64,000 nt of DNA, taken from Stappia sp002722295. GTDB taxonomy: Bacteria > Pseudomonadota > Alphaproteobacteria > Rhizobiales > Stappiaceae. This document shows, piece by piece, positions 31,738-40,422 of this stretch. Every line of letters starts with the position of its first letter. The stretch's first letter is position 1. The notes under the pieces are model-generated. The model did no database searches. It worked only from the letters and a program-made list of their open reading frames with translations, and had not been told where the DNA came from. The stretch is from assembly GCF_965228715.1 (NCBI RefSeq), contig NZ_OZ245833.1; one strand, given 5' to 3'. The position numbers and the translations under genes were made by a program.

Positions 31738-32360
31738 CCGCTTCCGATACCACAATCGGTTGCATCCTCGCGGGAGGGCTCGCGCGGCGCATGGGTGGCG
31801 GCGACAAGCCGATGCTTGTGCTTGATGGCCGACCGATCCTGAGCCACGTCGTTGACCGCTTGCGGCCGCAGGTGGACACGATGATGCTGAACGCCAATGG
31901 CGACCCGGCACGGTTTTCGGACTTCGGCCTTCCCGTGGCGGCGGATCCTGTTGGCGGCTTCGCCGGTCCCCTGGCGGGTGTTCTGGCGGGCCTGCGATGG
32001 GCGCAGGAACATCAGCCTCGCATCGAGGGTATCATCTCGGTTGCCGGAGACACGCCCTTCTTCCCGACCGACCTGACAAAACGCCTTCTCGATGCCAGGG
32101 CCGGCGAACGCGACCGGATCGTTCTGGCCCGCTGTGGCGGACACAACCACCCCGTCTTCGGGTACTGGCCGCTTGCACACGCGGATGCGCTCGACGCCTT
32201 CCTCCGGGAGGGCACGACCGGGAAGGTCCTGGCCTTCGTGGACATGCATCCCAATGCCCGCGCCGAGTTCGAGGAAGACGGCCACGACCCGTTTTTCAAC
32301 ATCAACACGCCGGAAGACCTGGCGCAGGCCGAGGCTTTCGTGCGGAAAGGCTCATCATGA
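31734..32360 (+). CDS. mobA: Molybdenum cofactor guanylyltransferase MobA
   Basis: 208 residues from the ATG at 31734, which overlaps the fdhD stop (ATGA). The nucleotidyltransferase signature CILAGGLARRMGGGDKPML at residues 11-29 binds GTP, and VAGDTPFFPTDL carries the metal-binding Asp. MobA attaches GMP to Mo-molybdopterin to give bis-MGD, the cofactor form used by the formate dehydrogenase in this window. Translational coupling to fdhD and to mobB is indicated by the overlaps. Confidence 0.93.
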   Translation: MTASDTTIGCILAGGLARRMGGGDKPMLVLDGRPILSHVVDRLRPQVDTMMLNANGDPARFSDFGLPVAADPVGGFAGPLAGVLAGLRWAQEHQPRIEGIISVAGDTPFFPTDLTKRLLDARAGERDRIVLARCGGHNHPVFGYWPLAHADALDAFLREGTTGKVLAFVDMHPNARAEFEEDGHDPFFNINTPEDLAQAEAFVRKGSS

Positions 32361-32899
32361 GCGAAAAGCACGCTCCCGTTGTCGGTGTTTCCGGCTGGAA
32401 GAACTCGGGCAAGACCACCCTTGTGGAACGCCTCGTCGCCGAGTTGACCCGGCGCGGCCATAGGGTCGCGACGGTGAAGAAAGCCCATCACAACGTGGAC
32501 GTGGACACGCCGGGAACCGACAGCCATCGTCACCGCCTGGCCGGCGCCCGCGAGGTTGCTCTGGTAAGTTCGAAGCGCATCGCCCTGATGCGCGAACTCG
32601 GCGAAGACCCGGAGCCGACGCTCGAGGAGGTGCTCGACCGGCTTGCCCCATGCGACGTTGTTCTCGTGGAAGGCTACAAGAAGTCCGGTCACCCCAAGAT
32701 CGAAGTGCGGCGAAAGGCGTCGGCGCGCGACGGCGCGCTTGAGGGCAGCGTACCGAACGTGCGCGCAATCGCAGCCGATCACGCCGTCGAAGCGACTGCC
32801 TTGCCGGTTTTCGATATCGACGACGTCACCGGGATCGCGGACTTCATCACGGACCTTTGCGCATTGAACGACAAGGGAGACGACGCGGGTGACAGGTGA
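32357..32899 (+). CDS. mobB: Molybdopterin-guanine dinucleotide biosynthesis protein MobB
   Basis: 180 residues from the ATG at 32357, overlapping the mobA stop by four bases (ATGA). Starts with the P-loop VVGVSGWKNSGKTTLVERLV and has the typical KKAHHNVDVDTPGTDSHRHRLAGA segment. MobB is a GTP-binding partner of MobA that improves dinucleotide cofactor formation but is not essential in E. coli. The stop overlaps the moeA GTG start by 11 bases. Confidence 0.92.
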   Translation: MSEKHAPVVGVSGWKNSGKTTLVERLVAELTRRGHRVATVKKAHHNVDVDTPGTDSHRHRLAGAREVALVSSKRIALMRELGEDPEPTLEEVLDRLAPCDVVLVEGYKKSGHPKIEVRRKASARDGALEGSVPNVRAIAADHAVEATALPVFDIDDVTGIADFITDLCALNDKGDDAGDR

Positions 32900-34175
32900 A
32901 CGGCGCCTTCTCGACGACTGCTTTCTGCATGACCGCGACCGGCTGACACACGCCGAGGCGCTGTCCATCCTCAAGGAGCGTGTCACCTGCGTTGTCGGCC
33001 ACGAGAGGATCGCGCTTGCCGAAGCGAACGGTCGTGTTCTCGCGGAGACGGTGTCAGCTCCCCGCGATGTCCCCCTGACCGACAACGCCGCCGTCGACGG
33101 GTATGCCTTCCGGCATGCCGACCTGCCTGCAGGCGGTGGCACTCTCCCGGTAAGCACCAGGATCCCCGCCGGGCATCCGGCCACCTCCGCCCTTGTATCG
33201 GGCACGGCGGCGCGCATCTTCACCGGAGCCGTCATGCCGCAGGGCGCGGACAGTGTCGCAATGCAGGAGGACTGCCGCGTTCACGACCTGGATGGGGGAC
33301 GGAGCGTTGAAATCCCCGGCGGACTGAAAGCCGGAGCAAACAGGCGACGTGCCGGTGAGGACATCGCGGCGGGAGCCGAACTCCTTTCGCCCGGCACACG
33401 GCTGCGCCCCCAGGACCTTGCCGCCATCGCCTCCACCGGCGCGCCGGAAGCAACAGTCTTCCGCCGGCCCCGGATTGCAATTGTTTCGACCGGCGACGAG
33501 ATACGTCGTCCCGGGGAGACGCTGCCCGACGGAGGCGTCTACGATTCCAACCATTTTCTGCTCCGGGCCCTTGCCGGTACGGCTGGCGCGGAGACGACCG
33601 ATCTCGGTGTGCTCGAGGACCGCGCGGACAGTCTGGCTGACGCGCTCTCCGGGGCCGCAAGTTCGCATGACGTGATCCTGACGACGGGCGGGGCCTCGCG
33701 TGGCGAGGAAGATCACCTTGTCGAGACACTCGACCGCCTCGGCAAGCGCCACATGTGGCAACTGGCGATCAAGCCGGGCCGGCCCATGAGCTTCGGACAG
33801 ATTGGCGATTGCGTCGTTCTGGGCCTGCCGGGAAACCCCGTCGCCGCGATGATCTGCTTCCTGCTTTATGCACGCCCGGTGATCTCGGCACTCGGGGGCG
33901 CGGGCTTCACCACGCCACGGCGCTTCCAGGTTCCCGCAGCCTTTCAGGTCGATCGGAAGAAGCCGGATCGGCGCGAGTTCTATCGCGGCCGACTGGCGAG
34001 CGACGACCGTGGCAACACGGTGGTGGAGAAGTTCGAACGTGACGGCTCCGGGCTTATCTCGGGATTGCGCGCAGCCGACGGACTCATCGAAATCCCCGAG
34101 GTCGCAACAGAGGTTGCCCGCGGCTCGCTCGTGGACTTCATCCCCTTTTCCGAGTTCGGCCTCGCCCCGCGCTGA
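32889..34175 (+). CDS. moeA: Molybdopterin molybdenumtransferase MoeA
   Basis: 428 residues from GTG at 32889 within the end of mobB. Domains are in normal order: N-terminal VLAETVSAPRDVPLTDNAAVDGYAF, the PAGHPA and GAVMPQGADSVAMQED motifs, then the MoeA/MogA fold with RIAIVSTGDE and TTGGASRGEEDH, and a C-terminal beta barrel. It inserts molybdate into adenylylated molybdopterin. The gene closes the fdhD-mobA-mobB-moeA run. Confidence 0.93.
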   Translation: MTGERRLLDDCFLHDRDRLTHAEALSILKERVTCVVGHERIALAEANGRVLAETVSAPRDVPLTDNAAVDGYAFRHADLPAGGGTLPVSTRIPAGHPATSALVSGTAARIFTGAVMPQGADSVAMQEDCRVHDLDGGRSVEIPGGLKAGANRRRAGEDIAAGAELLSPGTRLRPQDLAAIASTGAPEATVFRRPRIAIVSTGDEIRRPGETLPDGGVYDSNHFLLRALAGTAGAETTDLGVLEDRADSLADALSGAASSHDVILTTGGASRGEEDHLVETLDRLGKRHMWQLAIKPGRPMSFGQIGDCVVLGLPGNPVAAMICFLLYARPVISALGGAGFTTPRRFQVPAAFQVDRKKPDRREFYRGRLASDDRGNTVVEKFERDGSGLISGLRAADGLIEIPEVATEVARGSLVDFIPFSEFGLAPR

Positions 34176-34350
34176 GTTCAGGAGAGGCCCGGTTCCCGGA
34201 CTGAACGGAGAAACTTTCATCCCCTGAAAAAATGAACACGCTCCCCAACGTAAGGCTATTGAACTTCCTTCGGGGATGGTGGGAATATGAAAGCTCGAAG
34301 GAACGCGAAGCCGTTCCACGAAAAATCGAGGGACCACAGGGGAACAACAC

Positions 34351-35127
34351 ATGCGTCTCATGAAGATTGCAGCAGTCGCGGCCATGATTTTCGGTGCCGT
34401 GAGCGGTGCGCAGGCCAAGGACTGGACCAAGGTGCGTATCGGGACGGAGGGAGCCTATCCCCCGTTCAACTATCTGACTTCCGACGGCACGCTGACCGGC
34501 TTCGACGTGGATATCGCCAAGGCGCTTTGCGAGCAGATGAAGGTTGAATGTGAGTTCGTCACGCAGGACTGGAACGGCATCATCCAGGCCCTCAACGCCG
34601 GCAAGTTCGACGCCATCATCGCTTCCATGTCGATCACCGAGGAGCGCAAGAAGGAAGTCGATTTCACCAACAAGTACTACAATACGCCTCCGGCGATCGC
34701 CGTCCCGAAGGACAGCGACATCACCGAGGCGACCGCTGCTGCTCTCGACGGCAAGCTGCTGGGCGCCCAGTCTTCGACGACCCACTCCAACTATGCAGAG
34801 GCCAAGCTTCCCGACGCGGAGCTAAAGCTCTATCCGACACCGGACGAGTACAAGCTCGACATTTCCTCGGGCCGCCTCGATGCGGTCATCGATGATGTAG
34901 TGGTGCTGTCGGAGTGGCTAGGAACGGACGACGGCGCCTGCTGCAAGCTGCTGGGAACGCTCACACCGGATCCCGTCATCAATGGTGAGGGTGTGGGCAT
35001 CGCCATTCGCAAGGGCGAGGACGACCTGAAGGCCATGTTCAACGACGCCATCAAGGCGATCCGCGAGAACGGCAAGTATGCCGAGGTTCAGAAAAAGTAC
35101 TTCGACTTCGACGTTTACGGCGACTGA
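34351..35127 (+). CDS. Polar amino-acid ABC transporter substrate-binding protein
   Basis: 258 residues with signal peptide (MRLMKIAAVAAMIFGAVSGAQA). The mature protein KDWTKVRIGTEGAYPPFNYLTSDG belongs to the family 3 solute-binding proteins, most like the ArgT/HisJ/OccT group (Lys/Arg/His/ornithine/opines). Two close cysteines (LCEQMKVEC) correspond to the disulfide in this group; a CC pair at GTDDGACCKLL is also present. It captures the ligand in the periplasm for the two downstream permeases. Exact ligand not determined. Confidence 0.9.
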   Translation: MRLMKIAAVAAMIFGAVSGAQAKDWTKVRIGTEGAYPPFNYLTSDGTLTGFDVDIAKALCEQMKVECEFVTQDWNGIIQALNAGKFDAIIASMSITEERKKEVDFTNKYYNTPPAIAVPKDSDITEATAAALDGKLLGAQSSTTHSNYAEAKLPDAELKLYPTPDEYKLDISSGRLDAVIDDVVVLSEWLGTDDGACCKLLGTLTPDPVINGEGVGIAIRKGEDDLKAMFNDAIKAIRENGKYAEVQKKYFDFDVYGD

Positions 35128-35308
35128 CAGCGGAAGCGCGGTCGGGACGGCAGAACGTTCATCGAGGACCACTCCCGGTCCCCGGATGACGTGATGTATG
35201 CCGCCCGACCGCATTTCCAGCATTCGCCGTTTTCAAGCCGTCCGCACCGCTGAGCGATCGGCCGGACCCGCATGGTCCGGAACCGGTCCGGCCAACCGAC
35301 CCGGCCCG

Positions 35309-36022
35309 ATGAACGAAGCACTCACACTCCTGTCCTTCGGCCCGAACGGCTGGGGCGACGAAATCGCGTATGGCGTGTTCGTCACGATCAGCCTCGCGGT
35401 GGCCACGCTGCCGCTTGGTCTTTTGCTCGGGTTCCTGATTGCACTTGCGAAGCAATCCCCGGAACGCTCCCTCAGGGCCGCCGCGGACATCTACACCACG
35501 ATCTTTCGCGGTCTTCCCGAGCTTCTGACACTGTTCCTCGTCTACTACGGCGTCCCGATCCTGCTGAACCAGATGGTCAGGATCTTCAACCCGGAAGCCA
35601 GTCTCGACGTGAACTCCTTCGTCGCGGGGATGGTGGCACTCGCGGTGGTGTTTTCCTCCTACGCCTCGGAAGCGTTTCTCTCGGCATTTCGCGGCATTCG
35701 GCAGGGTCAGTATGAGGGCGGCTTCGCTCTCGGCCTGAACCGCTCGCAGACGATGCGCCTCATCATCTTGCCGCAACTGATCCGCCTTGCCCTTCCCGCA
35801 CTCGGCAATCTCTGGCTGATCCTGCTCAAGGATACGGCACTGGTCTCCATCGTCGGCCTCAACGATCTCCTGCGCTGGACGGGTGTTGCCGCGCGCGTCG
35901 AAAAGGAGCCTTTCCTCTTTTACGGGCTCGCGTGCCTGATCTACCTCGCGCTCGCGATTGTCTCCTCCGTCGGCCTCTCACGGATCGAACGCTGGAGCGG
36001 ACGCGGGGAGGTCCGCCGATGA
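35309..36022 (+). CDS. Polar amino-acid ABC transporter permease (HisQ/OccQ type)
   Basis: 237 residues from the ATG at 35309; no clear ribosome-binding site there, and an in-frame ATG at 35198 is an alternative. Five membrane helices and the EAA loop EGGFALGLNRSQTMRLIILPQ (in part) identify the inner-membrane HisQ/HisM class. It forms a heterodimer with the next gene product, whose ATG overlaps its stop by four bases. Confidence 0.88.
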   Translation: MNEALTLLSFGPNGWGDEIAYGVFVTISLAVATLPLGLLLGFLIALAKQSPERSLRAAADIYTTIFRGLPELLTLFLVYYGVPILLNQMVRIFNPEASLDVNSFVAGMVALAVVFSSYASEAFLSAFRGIRQGQYEGGFALGLNRSQTMRLIILPQLIRLALPALGNLWLILLKDTALVSIVGLNDLLRWTGVAARVEKEPFLFYGLACLIYLALAIVSSVGLSRIERWSGRGEVRR

Positions 36023-36858
36023 CCGCCTATGTCCAGAAGGCGTCTCTGCCCCCTGCTCCGCCACCTGCGGCACCCGCGCGGCGCTGGTCCGCCACGCGGA
36101 TCACCGGCAATGTTCTGATGGCGCTCTGGATCGTCGCCGGCATCTGGCTGCTGACCTATCTGGGCGGCCGTATCGGCGGGGACTTTCTGGCCAACTACTG
36201 GCAGCGCTATGAGGACGGTGTCCTCACGACACTGAAGCTTGTCGGCGCCTCCATGGTGATCGGAGCGGTGATCTCGATTCCCGTGGCCATGGCCCGGGCC
36301 TCGCGCAACGCTCTTCTCGCCGTGCCGGCCTTCGCCTACGTCTATTTCTTTCGCGGCACACCACTCATCGCCCAGACCTTCCTGATCTATTACGGTTCCG
36401 GCAGCTTCCAGCCGCTCCTGAAGGATGCCGGACTGTGGTGGTTCTTTCGCGATGCGTGGTACTGCGCGATCTTCGCCTTTTCCCTGAACACCTCCGCTTA
36501 TCAGGCGGAAATTCTGCGCGGCGCCATCCGCAACATAGACCGCGGCCAGTGGGAAGCGGCAAAGGCGCTGGGGCTCGGACGCCTTGTCACCCTGCGCAAG
36601 ATCATCCTGCCCCAGGCCATGATCGTGGCGCTGAGGCCCTACGGCAACGAGCTGATCCTGATGATCAAGGGCTCCGCCATTGCCTCGATCATCACGATCT
36701 ACGACATCATGGGCGTGACGGGCCGGTCCTTCTCGCGCACCTACGACTTCCAGGCCTATATCTGGGCAGCCGTCCTCTACCTGTTGATCGTGGAGACCCT
36801 GCGCCGGATCTGGGACCAGTTGGAAAAGCGCCTGACCAGGCACCTCGTGCGCCGCTGA
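36019..36858 (+). CDS. Polar amino-acid ABC transporter permease (HisM/OccM type)
   Basis: 279 residues from the ATG at 36019 (ATGA overlap with the previous stop). A Pro/Ala-rich N-terminus precedes helices and the EAA loop QWEAAKALGLGRLVTLRKII. Partner of the HisQ-type permease. No ATP-binding protein follows; the next gene on this strand is a PLP enzyme, so the transporter must borrow an ATPase from elsewhere in the genome. Confidence 0.88.
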   Translation: MTAYVQKASLPPAPPPAAPARRWSATRITGNVLMALWIVAGIWLLTYLGGRIGGDFLANYWQRYEDGVLTTLKLVGASMVIGAVISIPVAMARASRNALLAVPAFAYVYFFRGTPLIAQTFLIYYGSGSFQPLLKDAGLWWFFRDAWYCAIFAFSLNTSAYQAEILRGAIRNIDRGQWEAAKALGLGRLVTLRKIILPQAMIVALRPYGNELILMIKGSAIASIITIYDIMGVTGRSFSRTYDFQAYIWAAVLYLLIVETLRRIWDQLEKRLTRHLVRR

Positions 36859-36888
36859 TGAAGCTCCCCGACAGCACCGGCCTGTTTC

Positions 36889-36944
36889 GCGCGTCGGTCA
36901 AACATGCTTTATCTGGGCGGTGAAACCCACCTTGACCGACGCGC
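36889..36944 (+). terminator. Long-armed inverted repeat after the ABC permease genes
   Basis: Perfect 13-bp arms GCGCGTCGGTCAA / TTGACCGACGCGC separated by 30 bases, 31 bases after the permease stop and 55 bases before the next start. It lacks a T-tract, so it may be a rho-assisted terminator, an operator or a leader structure for the next gene. Confidence 0.45.
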
Positions 36945-36998
36945 GTGCCTGCGGGGCCAACCTGCCGCACGCCGTGCGGTCTTCATCGGACCGATAAA

Positions 36999-38171
36999 AT
37001 GCAAGACCCTCGCAACGCGAAGATTTCGCCCGCCTCCCGCCTTGCCCACGGTGGCGGTGGCATCGATCCGCAGACCGGAGCCATGGTCCCGCCGATCCAG
37101 ACGGCAACAACCTTCGCACGCGACGAAAGTTATCGGCTCACGAGCCCCTCGCACCTCTACTCACGCGACGACAATGACCTGACCCGCCAGACCGAGGCAT
37201 TGATCGCGGATCTGGAGGGCGGCGCGGAGGCACGTCTCTTTGCCTCCGGCATGGCAGCCATTGCCGCGACGGTGCGCATGGTTCGCCCCGAGCAAACGAT
37301 CCTCGTGCAGTCGGGCATCTATTGGGGAACCACCTTGTGGCTGCGCAAGCACTGCCAGCACGCAGGCATCGCCCTGATTGAGGCTGACGCGACCGACACG
37401 GAACGTTTCTGCGAAACAATCAGCGAAAGCGGCCCTGCGCTGGTGCTGATCGAGGTGCCGTCAAATCCCTATCTCGGCATGGCGGACATCGCCTCGATTG
37501 CCAAGGTCGCCGGCAATGCGGGGGCCGTGACCGCCGTGGACGCGACCGCCGCAACACCGATTCTCATGCGCCCGCTGGAGCTTGGTGCCGATCTCGTTCT
37601 CCATTCCGCGACCAAGGCCCTGAACGGTCATTCGGATGTTCTGGCTGGGGTCGTCTCCTGCCGCGACGCGGACAGCGATGCCTGGAAGTTCATCCGCGAG
37701 GAACGCCACGACGCCGGAGCGGTGCTGCCGGCCTTCGAAGCCTATCTTCTGCTGCGCGGCCTGCGGACCCTCTCACTCCGCATCGAACGCATGTGCTCGA
37801 ATGCCCAGGCGATTGCCGAAGCGCTTCAGGCCCACCCAATGGTCGAGACCGTCCTGTATCCCGGACTGCCGACCCATCCGGGGCATTCTCTGGCGACCCG
37901 GCAGATGCATGACGGATACGGCTACCTGATGTCCTTCGTTACCAAGGGCAGCGCACAGGACGCACTTGGTGTCGTGGGACGGCTCAAGCTGATCAAACGG
38001 GCCACCTCGCTCGGTGGCGTCGAAAGTCTGGTCGAGCACCGGCGCACGATCGAGGGCGATGCCAGTGGCATTCCCGAGGGATTGATACGCCTGTCGGTCG
38101 GCATCGAAAGCGCCGACGACCTGATCGCCGACCTGATGCATGCACTGTCGCCCCTCGCCGCTGGCGAATGA
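36999..38171 (+). CDS. Cys/Met-metabolism PLP-dependent enzyme (cystathionine lyase/synthase family)
   Basis: 390 residues from the ATG at 36999. The PLP lysine is in LVLHSATKALNGHSDVLAG; upstream VDATAATPILMRPLELGADL is the usual cofactor-Asp region. The substrate-binding end (LIRLSVGIESADDLIADL) is that of the transsulfuration family (cystathionine beta-lyase, gamma-lyase or gamma-synthase). Which reaction is made cannot be settled from sequence. It follows amino-acid ABC genes on the same strand, hinting at a sulfur amino acid or related substrate. Confidence 0.83.
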   Translation: MQDPRNAKISPASRLAHGGGGIDPQTGAMVPPIQTATTFARDESYRLTSPSHLYSRDDNDLTRQTEALIADLEGGAEARLFASGMAAIAATVRMVRPEQTILVQSGIYWGTTLWLRKHCQHAGIALIEADATDTERFCETISESGPALVLIEVPSNPYLGMADIASIAKVAGNAGAVTAVDATAATPILMRPLELGADLVLHSATKALNGHSDVLAGVVSCRDADSDAWKFIREERHDAGAVLPAFEAYLLLRGLRTLSLRIERMCSNAQAIAEALQAHPMVETVLYPGLPTHPGHSLATRQMHDGYGYLMSFVTKGSAQDALGVVGRLKLIKRATSLGGVESLVEHRRTIEGDASGIPEGLIRLSVGIESADDLIADLMHALSPLAAGE

Positions 38172-38174
38172 ACC

Positions 38175-39095
38175 TCACCCTTCGGAGTGCGCGGCGGCAT
38201 CACCCGCCGCCCGCATTCCGTCGCGAGACGCCTGCGCCCGCAGCCAGGACATGAAGACCTTCAGCGGTGCCCGCTTAACTCCGGGCAACGTCACCATGTG
38301 AAAGCCGTAGCCCGGATCCTTCTTCTCGAAGAGGACGCGAAGCGCTCCCGAGGAGATGAGTGGCTGGATGAAGGCCTTCGAGGCAATCGAGATGCCATCC
38401 CCGTTCCGGAGCCCCTCCAGCAGCATGTAGCCCGGCATGTGGGTGATATCGATCTGGGGCGGCGTACGGACTCCCTGGCTCTCGAACCATGCTGAAATCT
38501 CGTCCGTGCCGTATTCCTGCATCCAGGGAAAGTCCGCGAGGCTGGACGGGTCATCGAAAACGCGGTCTCCGACGAGACTCCGGGCCGCGACCACGACGGT
38601 CGGTGTGTGCATGAGTGCCTCGGCCTCCAGCCCGGGCCATTCGCCGGAGCCGTAGCGAAGCGCCAGATCGATCCCCCCCGGCTGGAGATCCACGATCTCG
38701 CCCGTCGGGTTCATGCTCAGCTCGATCCCCGGGTGCAGATGGCGAAACTCCGACAGGCGCGGCATCAGCCAGTGCACGGCGAAGGATGGCGTCATCGTGA
38801 CCTGAAGCGGACGCGCCTGCCCGGCCTGCGAAAGCTCATCAACCGCTTTGCGGATACCGCGAAAGGCCGTATCGAGATGCCCGGCGAGTTGCCTACCTTC
38901 ATCGGTCAGGCAAACACCGCGCCCTTCCCGGCGCACCAGCCTGCACCCGAACCAGTCCTCCAGCGAGCGCACCTGCTGGCTGATGGCGGCATGACTGACG
39001 TTCAAACGGCGGCCGGCCGCCGAAAGCGTCCCCTCCTCCGCGACGGTCGCAAAAGCACGAAGTGCCGACAGCGGCGGCAGGTGCGTCCAGTCCAT
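38175..39095 (-). CDS. LysR family regulator, GcvA-like subgroup
   Basis: 306 residues from the ATG at 39095 (MDWTHLPPLSALRAF); an in-frame ATG at 39107 is an alternative. The winged HTH (about 8-66) reads TVAEEGTLSAAGRRLNVSHAAISQQVRSLE. The effector-binding domain follows the GcvA pattern (LTDEGRQLAGHLD ... MTPSFAVHWLMPRL). It converges with the PLP enzyme, only a few bases apart. The start codon lies inside a perfect LysR-type inverted repeat, suggesting autoregulation. Confidence 0.87.
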   Translation of the reverse strand: MDWTHLPPLSALRAFATVAEEGTLSAAGRRLNVSHAAISQQVRSLEDWFGCRLVRREGRGVCLTDEGRQLAGHLDTAFRGIRKAVDELSQAGQARPLQVTMTPSFAVHWLMPRLSEFRHLHPGIELSMNPTGEIVDLQPGGIDLALRYGSGEWPGLEAEALMHTPTVVVAARSLVGDRVFDDPSSLADFPWMQEYGTDEISAWFESQGVRTPPQIDITHMPGYMLLEGLRNGDGISIASKAFIQPLISSGALRVLFEKKDPGYGFHMVTLPGVKRAPLKVFMSWLRAQASRDGMRAAGDAAAHSEG

Positions 39096-39117
39096 ATGTA
39101 ATCTCATCTAACATATG
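39093..39117. promoter_or_regulatory. Likely LysR autoregulatory operator
   Basis: CATATGT-N11-ACATATG: perfect 7-bp arms with the 11-base spacer of the LysR T-N11-A motif, overlapping the start of the LysR gene. Confidence 0.55.
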
Positions 39118-39464
39118 AAAGATCTTCCTGACTCGCCTGAATGAATGTGGAGCGGCATGTTTCAGCCAGTTTCAAACATGCAGGAGGCAGGACGGATGAT
39201 TACCATTCTTGCAGATACCATGATGATCGCAACCCTCCGTGAAGCAGGAGCGCCGCACGGGGGAACGCGGGCACCCCGCCCGACCCCGCTTGATGCGAAG
39301 CCCCTTGCGCCGGTCCGCGGAACGGATACGGCAAGGCGTCGGGTGACCTGACATCAGAGGGCCGATGCGCTAAACAGGATGGTGAGCGGATGACGGGCGG
39401 GGCCACGGCCTTCGCCCGCCTCCCGAAACAGCACAAAAGCTCACCAGATAGGGAATGAAGCGCG
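39118..39464. other. Intergenic region between LysR gene and the dehydrogenase gene
   Basis: 347 bases. It holds one weakly supported small ORF (39196-39351). Apart from that only the promoter for the downstream dehydrogenase would be expected; no clear -10/-35 pair or terminator was found. Confidence 0.4.
39196..39351 (+). CDS. Possible 51-residue small protein
   Basis: Supported only by a strong AGGAGG 8 bases before ATG at 39196. The product MITILADTMMIATLREAGAP continues into a Pro/Arg-rich tail with no recognisable family. Codon composition is not distinctive. It could be a leader peptide or a chance ORF. Confidence 0.28.
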   Translation: MITILADTMMIATLREAGAPHGGTRAPRPTPLDAKPLAPVRGTDTARRRVT

Positions 39465-40346
39465 ATGGCGAAGGTTGCATTCATCGGTCTTGGGGTCATG
39501 GGGTATCCGATGGCCGGTCACCTGAAGACCCGCGGCGGACATGACGTGACGGTCTACAACCGCACGGCCACAAAGGCCGAGAAGTGGGTCTCGGAATTCG
39601 GCGGAAGCCACGCGAAGACGCCGGCGGAAGCCGCCCGCGACTGCGACTTCGTCTTCTGCTGCGTCGGCAATGACGAGGACTTGCGCGCCGTGACAACCGG
39701 TCCTGACGGTGCCTTCTCGACGATCAAGCCCGGCGCGATCTTCATCGACAACACGACCGCTTCGGCCGAGGTCGCACGCGAACTTTCGGCCGCGGCGGCG
39801 GAAAAGGGCTTCGCCTTCCTCGATGCCCCGGTTTCCGGCGGTCAGGCCGGTGCCGAGAATGGCGCCCTGACGGTCATGGTCGGCGGCGACAGCTCGACCT
39901 TCGACACCGCCAAACCCGTGATCGACTGCTTTGCGAAGATGGTTGGACTGATGGGACCCTCGGGCGCCGGACAGCTCGCCAAGATGGTCAACCAGATCTG
40001 CATCGCCGGCCTCGTTCAGGGCCTCTCCGAGGCGATCCACTTCGCGAAAAGCGCCGACCTCGACGTCGAGAAGGTGATCGGCGTCATCTCCAAGGGAGCC
40101 GCGCAGTCCTGGCAGATGGAAAACCGCTGGGAAACCATGCGTGACGGCAAGTTCGACTACGGCTTTGCCGTCGACTGGATGCGCAAGGATCTGGGCATCT
40201 GCCTGAAGACCGCGAACGAGACCGGAGCCCGGCTTCCCGTGACCGCCCTGGTGGATCAGTTCTATGCCGAGGTCCAGGCCATGGGCGGCAACCGCTGGGA
40301 TACATCGAGCCTGATCGCCCGGCTGGAAAACGCCAGCGCCAAATAG
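39465..40346 (+). CDS. 3-hydroxyisobutyrate dehydrogenase family NAD(P)-dependent oxidoreductase
   Basis: 293 residues. The N-terminal Rossmann domain starts AKVAFIGLGVMGYPMAGHL with the GxGxxG-type loop; substrate-binding motif DAPVSGGQAGAENGALTVMVGG and catalytic Lys in GAGQLAKMVNQI. The family includes 3-hydroxyisobutyrate, tartronate semialdehyde and 6-phosphogluconate-like beta-hydroxyacid dehydrogenases, so the substrate is open. Monocistronic, with a hairpin terminator after it. Confidence 0.88.
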   Translation: MAKVAFIGLGVMGYPMAGHLKTRGGHDVTVYNRTATKAEKWVSEFGGSHAKTPAEAARDCDFVFCCVGNDEDLRAVTTGPDGAFSTIKPGAIFIDNTTASAEVARELSAAAAEKGFAFLDAPVSGGQAGAENGALTVMVGGDSSTFDTAKPVIDCFAKMVGLMGPSGAGQLAKMVNQICIAGLVQGLSEAIHFAKSADLDVEKVIGVISKGAAQSWQMENRWETMRDGKFDYGFAVDWMRKDLGICLKTANETGARLPVTALVDQFYAEVQAMGGNRWDTSSLIARLENASAK

Positions 40347-40380
40347 CCGCTTTGGACGGCAGGGTATCTTCAGGACGCAC

Positions 40381-40412
40381 GAAACGCCCGGGACACGAGT
40401 GCCGGGCGTTTC
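40381..40412. terminator. Bidirectional terminator between convergent genes
   Basis: 11-bp perfect arms GAAACGCCCGG / CCGGGCGTTTC with a 10-base loop, between the dehydrogenase (ends 40346) and the DUF302 gene (ends 40423). A- and T-runs are short on both sides. Confidence 0.75.
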
Positions 40413-40422
40413 ACATTTCGCG

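Noticed and set aside
36859..36998. SAM-II riboswitch upstream of the transsulfuration enzyme
   Set aside because: The conserved pseudoknot sequence of SAM-II is absent; only a 13-bp inverted repeat is visible.
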